This document shows positions 52,083 to 56,325 of a stretch of 56,325 nucleotides of DNA, piece after piece. Position 1 is the stretch's first letter, and every line of letters starts with the position of its first letter. This DNA comes from Gordonibacter sp. An230. GTDB lineage: Bacteria > Actinomycetota > Coriobacteriia > Coriobacteriales > Eggerthellaceae. The notes beneath the pieces were generated by a model. That model was not told where the DNA came from and searched no databases. It worked only from the letters and a program-made list of their open reading frames with translations. Made by a program: the position numbers and the translations under genes. Where the stretch lies: assembly GCF_002159915.1 (NCBI RefSeq), contig NZ_NFJP01000026.1, positions 1-56,325 on the forward strand, in the 5' to 3' direction.

Positions 52083-54992
52083 ATGAACAAGACCTTGACA
52101 CGTCGGACGTTCGCCAAGGCGATGATCACCGCTGCGGCGGCGTGCACGGTGTCGGCGCATGCGCCGCATGATGGCGCGTTGGCGCATGCGTCCGAGGAGC
52201 CCCGGGGCGAGGTCAAGCGCGTGCGGTCATGCTGTCGCGCATGCGGCAAGATGGAATGCGGCGTGTGGGTGACCGTGCGGGACGGTCGGGTGATTCGCAT
52301 CGAGGGGGACGAGAGCGCGTTTCAAAGCGAGGGGAACTGCTGCTCGAAATCGCAGTCGTCCATGCAGGCGGCTTATCATCCTGATCGGCTGCGCTATCCG
52401 ATGCGACGCACGCGGCCGAAGGGCGAAGATCCCGGTTGGGAGCGCATCAGCTGGGACGAGGCGCTCGATTTGCTTGCCGAGAACTTCCAGTCCATCAAGG
52501 ACAAGTACGGCGGAGAGGCGCTGTTCACGATGGGAGGCACCAGCCGCGTATGGGTGCAATGCGCGTGTTATTCCAGCTTGAACACGTTGCTCGAGACTCC
52601 GAATTCCATCCAGGCCTTGCAGATATGCAAGGGGCCGCGCGCCTTCGCGACGGCGCTCGTCAACGACTTCGGTATGTTCTGGTACGAGGCCACCGGCAAG
52701 GCGAAGGTGTACGTGCAATGGGGCACCGCATGCGAGTACTCGAACTACGACAGCACGTGCCGCACCGTGTCCTCGCTCGCCGAAGGCGCCGAGGTTCACA
52801 TCGTTGTCGATCCGCGCATGACCCCGTTGGGCAAGGAGGCCGACTATTGGTTGCCCATCCGCGTGGGCACCGACGGGGCGCTTGCCATGGCGTGGACGAA
52901 CATCGTCATCGAGCGCGATCTGTACAACGCGCATTTCGTGAAACGCTGGACGAACGGGGCGTGTCTGGTGGTTGACGACATGGAGCCTTCGGGCGGCTTC
53001 GCAAAGGACGGTCGCGGCGGCACCGATCTCAAAACGCGCCTGCTGAAGGAGAGCGATCTCAAAGAAGGGGGCAGCCACTTGCGCTTCATGGTGTGGGACA
53101 ACCTTGCCGGCACCGATGACGCCCATCCGCTGCATGGCAACGATCCGTCAGGGCATCTGACGTTCTGGGACAATGAGGTCCATGCGTGGGAGGGGGAGAG
53201 CGGAAAGCCCCAGACCGAAGGGCACGAGGTACCCGATGCCAATCCGCGCGTGAGCACGGCGTTTCTGCCTGACGAGAGCCGGTTCGATCCTGACAAAGAT
53301 CCCGCCCTGTTCGGGGAGTTCGACGTTGTGCTGAAGGATGGGCGCACGGTGAAGGCCCGTCCGGTGTGGGACCGCTTCGCCGAGGTGTGCGCGCAGTACA
53401 CGCCCGAACGGGCGGCCGAGATCACCGGCGTTGACGCGGGGCTGATCGAGGAGGCGTGCCTGGCGTGGGCGACCCCTATCGATCCTGGCAGCAGCTACGG
53501 AAACGGGGGCATCCATTACCAGCTTGCAACCGACCAGATAGGCAACGCCATACAGACCGAGCGCGCGCTCGCGGTGCTTTCTGCCATCACGAACAACACT
53601 GACGTTCCCGGCGGCAACCGCGGGCCCACCCGCATGCTCGGGTTCAACAACAGCCCGGCCGGCCCGATGGGCGACACCTCCCTCATGCGCGATCCTCTGG
53701 GGCGTTCGCCTTATGCTGCGAACGAGAAGATGGCCGGAGGCGACAAGTTTCCCGTCATCCGCTGGTTCGACATGTGGTGCGATTGCGCGTCGGCGTGGGA
53801 GCAGGCGATCACCGGCGAGCCGTATCCTCTTCGAGGTGGCATCTGCATGGCTGCGCAGTTCATCAACATGGACAACTCGCTTCATGCCTACGAGGCGCTC
53901 AAACGGCTCGAGTTCTTCTCGGTGTCGGATCTGTGGCACACGCCGACCACCGAGATGGCCGACGTGCTCATCCCGGCGGCTCATTGGCTCGAGGTGGATT
54001 CGCCGCGCATGAGTCAGGGACCGTCTGGCGGCATCGGCGCAACGGTGAAGTGCGTAGAACCGCCAGGAGAGGCGCGGATGGATACCGAGTTGACGCTGAA
54101 GCTGTTCAAGGCCATGGGAAAACCATGGGATAGCGATCCGGAGAGGCAGTGGTACACCCTTGAGCAGGAGCTTGACCACGACGTGACGGGTATGAAGATG
54201 TCCTGGGCCGAGTTCAAGGAGTCGTTCCAAGAGCATGGCTGGTTCGACGCGCGCGAGTTGTCCGACGTGTGGCACAGCTATCGACGTTGGGAGACGGGCA
54301 AACTTCGGCAGACGGGAGGCATGGGGACAAGTCCCAACGACGGCTTCACCGGGTTCTTCACGCCAACGGGTTTGACCGAGATCTGGTCGACGGTGATCGA
54401 GACGTACGGAGATGCGCGCCACATCCTGCCCGACTATGAGGAGCCGCCGCGCACGCCCGTTTCCGCGCCTGACGATTTCGAAGAGTACCCGTTCGTCATG
54501 ACGACGGGTTCGCGCTCGCCGGTGTACTTCCACACCGAGCACCGGCAGCTGCCGTGGTGCCGCGAGCTGTGGCCGGTGCCGCGCGTTGAGATGAACCCTG
54601 CCGATGCCGCCGAGCTAGGCTTGGAGCAGGGCGATTGGGTGTGGATCGAGAACGCGAACGGCAAAGTGCGGCAAGTGGTCGACTTGTATCATGGTATCGG
54701 CAAAGGCACGGTCAACGCGAACCATGGCTGGTGGTTCCCCGAGGCGGAGGGTCCGGGGAAGGGCTTCGACCTGTGCAACATCAACATGCTCGTGTACGGA
54801 TTCGACCAAGATCCGCTGTGCGGTGCGACCACCCTGCGAGGGTTTCCGGTGAAGGTGTACAAGGCCACGCCCGAAAATTCACCGTTCGGCAATCCGGTGC
54901 CCTGCGACCCTGCAACCGGACGGGAGGTCATCACATCCGGCGAGGATGAGCGTCTGCATGCGTGGGTTCCGAACTACGAAGGGAGGGAATAG
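52083..54992 (+). CDS. Tat-exported molybdopterin oxidoreductase, catalytic subunit
   Basis: A 969-residue enzyme of the DMSO-reductase superfamily. A twin-arginine signal (TRRTFAKAM) with AHA-type cleavage is followed by an N-terminal [4Fe-4S] site (C51-x2-C54-x4-C59 and C86 or C87). The molybdopterin domains follow (ISWDEALDLLAENF, VVDPRMTPLGKEADYWLPIRVGTD) and a C-terminal dinucleotide-binding domain (PFVMTTGSR, ANHGWWFPE). It heads an operon with an iron-sulfur subunit (2 nt downstream) and a membrane anchor. Catechol dehydroxylases and other organic-substrate reductases of gut Eggerthellaceae share this build, but the substrate cannot be read from sequence. Confidence 0.92.
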   Translation: MNKTLTRRTFAKAMITAAAACTVSAHAPHDGALAHASEEPRGEVKRVRSCCRACGKMECGVWVTVRDGRVIRIEGDESAFQSEGNCCSKSQSSMQAAYHPDRLRYPMRRTRPKGEDPGWERISWDEALDLLAENFQSIKDKYGGEALFTMGGTSRVWVQCACYSSLNTLLETPNSIQALQICKGPRAFATALVNDFGMFWYEATGKAKVYVQWGTACEYSNYDSTCRTVSSLAEGAEVHIVVDPRMTPLGKEADYWLPIRVGTDGALAMAWTNIVIERDLYNAHFVKRWTNGACLVVDDMEPSGGFAKDGRGGTDLKTRLLKESDLKEGGSHLRFMVWDNLAGTDDAHPLHGNDPSGHLTFWDNEVHAWEGESGKPQTEGHEVPDANPRVSTAFLPDESRFDPDKDPALFGEFDVVLKDGRTVKARPVWDRFAEVCAQYTPERAAEITGVDAGLIEEACLAWATPIDPGSSYGNGGIHYQLATDQIGNAIQTERALAVLSAITNNTDVPGGNRGPTRMLGFNNSPAGPMGDTSLMRDPLGRSPYAANEKMAGGDKFPVIRWFDMWCDCASAWEQAITGEPYPLRGGICMAAQFINMDNSLHAYEALKRLEFFSVSDLWHTPTTEMADVLIPAAHWLEVDSPRMSQGPSGGIGATVKCVEPPGEARMDTELTLKLFKAMGKPWDSDPERQWYTLEQELDHDVTGMKMSWAEFKESFQEHGWFDARELSDVWHSYRRWETGKLRQTGGMGTSPNDGFTGFFTPTGLTEIWSTVIETYGDARHILPDYEEPPRTPVSAPDDFEEYPFVMTTGSRSPVYFHTEHRQLPWCRELWPVPRVEMNPADAAELGLEQGDWVWIENANGKVRQVVDLYHGIGKGTVNANHGWWFPEAEGPGKGFDLCNINMLVYGFDQDPLCGATTLRGFPVKVYKATPENSPFGNPVPCDPATGREVITSGEDERLHAWVPNYEGRE

Positions 54993-54994
54993 CG

Positions 54995-55657
54995 ATGTCG
55001 AGAGCGGTTATCGTCACCGACTTGAACCGCTGTGTCGGATGCCTTGCATGCAGCGTGGCGTGCAAGGCCGTGAATGGAACCGAATTGGGAGAGTTCTGGG
55101 TCAAGGTGCTGCGGGTTGGTCCGAACCCTCGGTCCGAAGGCGCGTCCTTTCCGAACGTCGAGATGTACTACCTTCCCGTGGGTTGCCAGCATTGCGCCGA
55201 CCCCGAGTGCGTGAAGGTGTGCCCGACAGGCGCCTCGCACAAGCTGGAGGACGGAACCGTGCAGATCGACAAGTCCAAGTGCATAGGCTGCCAGTTCTGC
55301 GCGATGGCCTGCCCCTACAACGTGCGGTATCTGAACGAGGAGGAGGGCGTGGTGGAGAAGTGCACCCTCTGCGAGCAGAAGGTCGCCCAGGGCGAGCTCC
55401 CGCAGTGCGTGTCGCAGTGCGGCGCGCGGGCGCGGTTCTTTGGCGATCTGGACGCGGGAATCGAGAATCTGGAGGGCCCTGCGCTGCTCGGACCCGGGGA
55501 GAGCCCTGACTACGAAAGCTGCAGGGTCTCCCGGGTGCGGCTGGGAGATTCGGTGCAGCCGTTCGACGAGCCCGATGTGCGCCATCTGCCCGACGTGGGC
55601 AACAAGCCGTCGTTCGCGTACATCCTGCGCAACCGCGAGTGGAAGGGAGGGGAGTAG
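54995..55657 (+). CDS. Four-cluster ferredoxin subunit (DmsB-like)
   Basis: A 220-residue electron-transfer subunit. Sixteen cysteines lie in four groups: C13/16/19/23, C64/67/72/76, C96/99/102/106 and C123/126/138/142. This is the DmsB/TtrB pattern for four [4Fe-4S] clusters. It passes electrons from the membrane anchor to the molybdoenzyme and, lacking its own signal, would be exported bound to the Tat-carrying subunit. ATG 54995 has GGGAGGG upstream; the longer frame (54962) overlaps the previous gene. Confidence 0.95.
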   Translation: MSRAVIVTDLNRCVGCLACSVACKAVNGTELGEFWVKVLRVGPNPRSEGASFPNVEMYYLPVGCQHCADPECVKVCPTGASHKLEDGTVQIDKSKCIGCQFCAMACPYNVRYLNEEEGVVEKCTLCEQKVAQGELPQCVSQCGARARFFGDLDAGIENLEGPALLGPGESPDYESCRVSRVRLGDSVQPFDEPDVRHLPDVGNKPSFAYILRNREWKGGE

Positions 55658-55658
55658 C

Positions 55659-56325
55659 ATGGAGCTGCAGTGGCCTTTGATCGCGTTCACCACGCTCGTG
55701 GCGTGGAGCGCGGGCTTGTTCGGGGCGCAGGCGCTGATGGCGCTCGGCGGGCACGCGAAGAGGTCGCAGGCGGCCGCGTGGGCCGCGTCGGCCGCGCTGC
55801 TGGCCGTAGGCGGGGTCGCGGTGTTCTTCCACCTCGAGCACTGGGAGCGCATCTTCAACGGGTTCGGGCGCTTGACCTCCGGGATCACCCAGGAGCTCAT
55901 CGTCGTCGTCGTGCTCGCGGCGGTCGCCGTCGCCTACCTGGTCGCGATGCGCAAGTCCGATGACGGCGCGAGCGTCCCGAGGTGGCTGTGCTGGGTCGCG
56001 GTCGCGGCGTGCGCGGCGCTCGTGGCCGTGATGGCGCACAGCTACACCATGGCGGCGCGCCCCGCGTGGGACAGCGCGCTCTGGATCCTCTACGCGCTGG
56101 GGAACGCCTGCGTGATGGGGCCGTGCACGATGGCCGTCGTCATGGCCGTGCGCGGCGACGACGTGGCGCCGGCGGCGCCGCCGGCCCTCGTCGGCGCGGC
56201 CCTCGCGGCCCTCGCGGCGGTCGCCTTCGCGGCCTTCCTGCAGGCCTCCGGCGGCTCCTTCGCCGAGGTCGGCTTCTACTTCGACCCCACGCACCCGACC
56301 AAGGCGATGGCCGACGCCGGGGCCG
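55659..56325 (+). CDS. DmsC-like membrane anchor subunit (partial)
   Basis: An open frame that runs off the right edge (222 codons visible). It begins MELQWPLIAFTTLVAWSAGL and shows about six to seven hydrophobic spans with the anchor-type features FFHLEHWERIFNGFGRLTSGI and the YTMAARPAWDSALWILY loop. It should take electrons from menaquinol and pass them to the ferredoxin subunit. The ATG is 1 nt after the previous stop and AGGGAGGGGAG precedes it, so the three genes form one operon. Confidence 0.9.
   Translation, partial: MELQWPLIAFTTLVAWSAGLFGAQALMALGGHAKRSQAAAWAASAALLAVGGVAVFFHLEHWERIFNGFGRLTSGITQELIVVVVLAAVAVAYLVAMRKSDDGASVPRWLCWVAVAACAALVAVMAHSYTMAARPAWDSALWILYALGNACVMGPCTMAVVMAVRGDDVAPAAPPALVGAALAALAAVAFAAFLQASGGSFAEVGFYFDPTHPTKAMADAGA

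Noticed and set aside
1-56325. tRNA and rRNA genes
   Set aside because: I looked for TPsiC-arm-like GTTCGA motifs with acceptor pairing in the gaps and found no convincing cloverleaf or rRNA segment.

Overview
The window reads as chromosome of a high-GC anaerobic actinobacterium of the Eggerthellaceae type (Eggerthella, Gordonibacter and relatives). I infer this from gene content, not from a search: three Tat-exported single-subunit flavoprotein reductases, three LuxR regulators built on polytopic membrane domains, a Tat-exported molybdopterin oxidoreductase operon, a molbindin and an arginine/citrulline-type cluster. No rRNA, tRNA, CRISPR array or complete insertion sequence was found.

Layout. 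1-4.9 kb: an ECF sigma factor (-), an AT-rich foreign-looking patch with a secreted C10/C39-like cysteine peptidase and a small exported protein, a di-Mop molbindin (-) and a membrane-bound XRE regulator. 4.9-11.7 kb: a 1184-residue RecJ nuclease with an intact RecQ-like helicase built into it, overlapping a bifunctional Rel (p)ppGpp enzyme, then an MBL-fold hydrolase. 12-19 kb: a NarK-like nitrate/nitrite transporter, a PiT phosphate transporter with DUF47 partner, a zinc phospholipase C-like protein with a UPF0126/TRIC membrane protein, and a UMF1-type MFS protein. 19-30 kb: a YtcJ-like amidohydrolase, a decayed membrane-protein gene, a PucR regulator broken at a G10 run, a sodium:solute symporter, then ornithine carbamoyltransferase, a YfcC antiporter, an arginine-deiminase-like enzyme and a D-2-hydroxyacid dehydrogenase. 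30-36 kb: a PadR/DUF1700 operon with a clear palindromic operator, aspartokinase and aspartate-semialdehyde dehydrogenase separated by a TxpA-like type I toxin-antitoxin module, and two very small membrane-protein ORFs.

36-56 kb is a respiratory-reductase island. Three FAD-dependent reductases carry twin-arginine signals and lipoboxes and are interleaved with three LuxR-type regulators with multi-spanning N-termini. TlyA (probably leaderless) and a UPF0210 protein sit among them. The island ends in a LysR-controlled operon encoding a Tat-exported molybdoenzyme, a four-cluster ferredoxin subunit and a DmsC-like anchor that runs off the right edge. Together these suggest a cell that respires many small organic acceptors, one regulator-reductase pair per substrate. 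The molybdate-binding and nitrate-type transport genes fit that picture.

The intergenic DNA is unusually rich in long perfect inverted repeats (up to 29 bp arms) and in G/C homopolymers of 8-12 nt. One such run breaks the PucR gene and another lies in the decayed membrane gene, which suggests slippage-driven phase variation or, less interestingly, homopolymer sequencing errors. The RecJ-helicase fusion, the type I toxin-antitoxin locus, the G-tract breaks and the inverted repeats are the points most worth following up.
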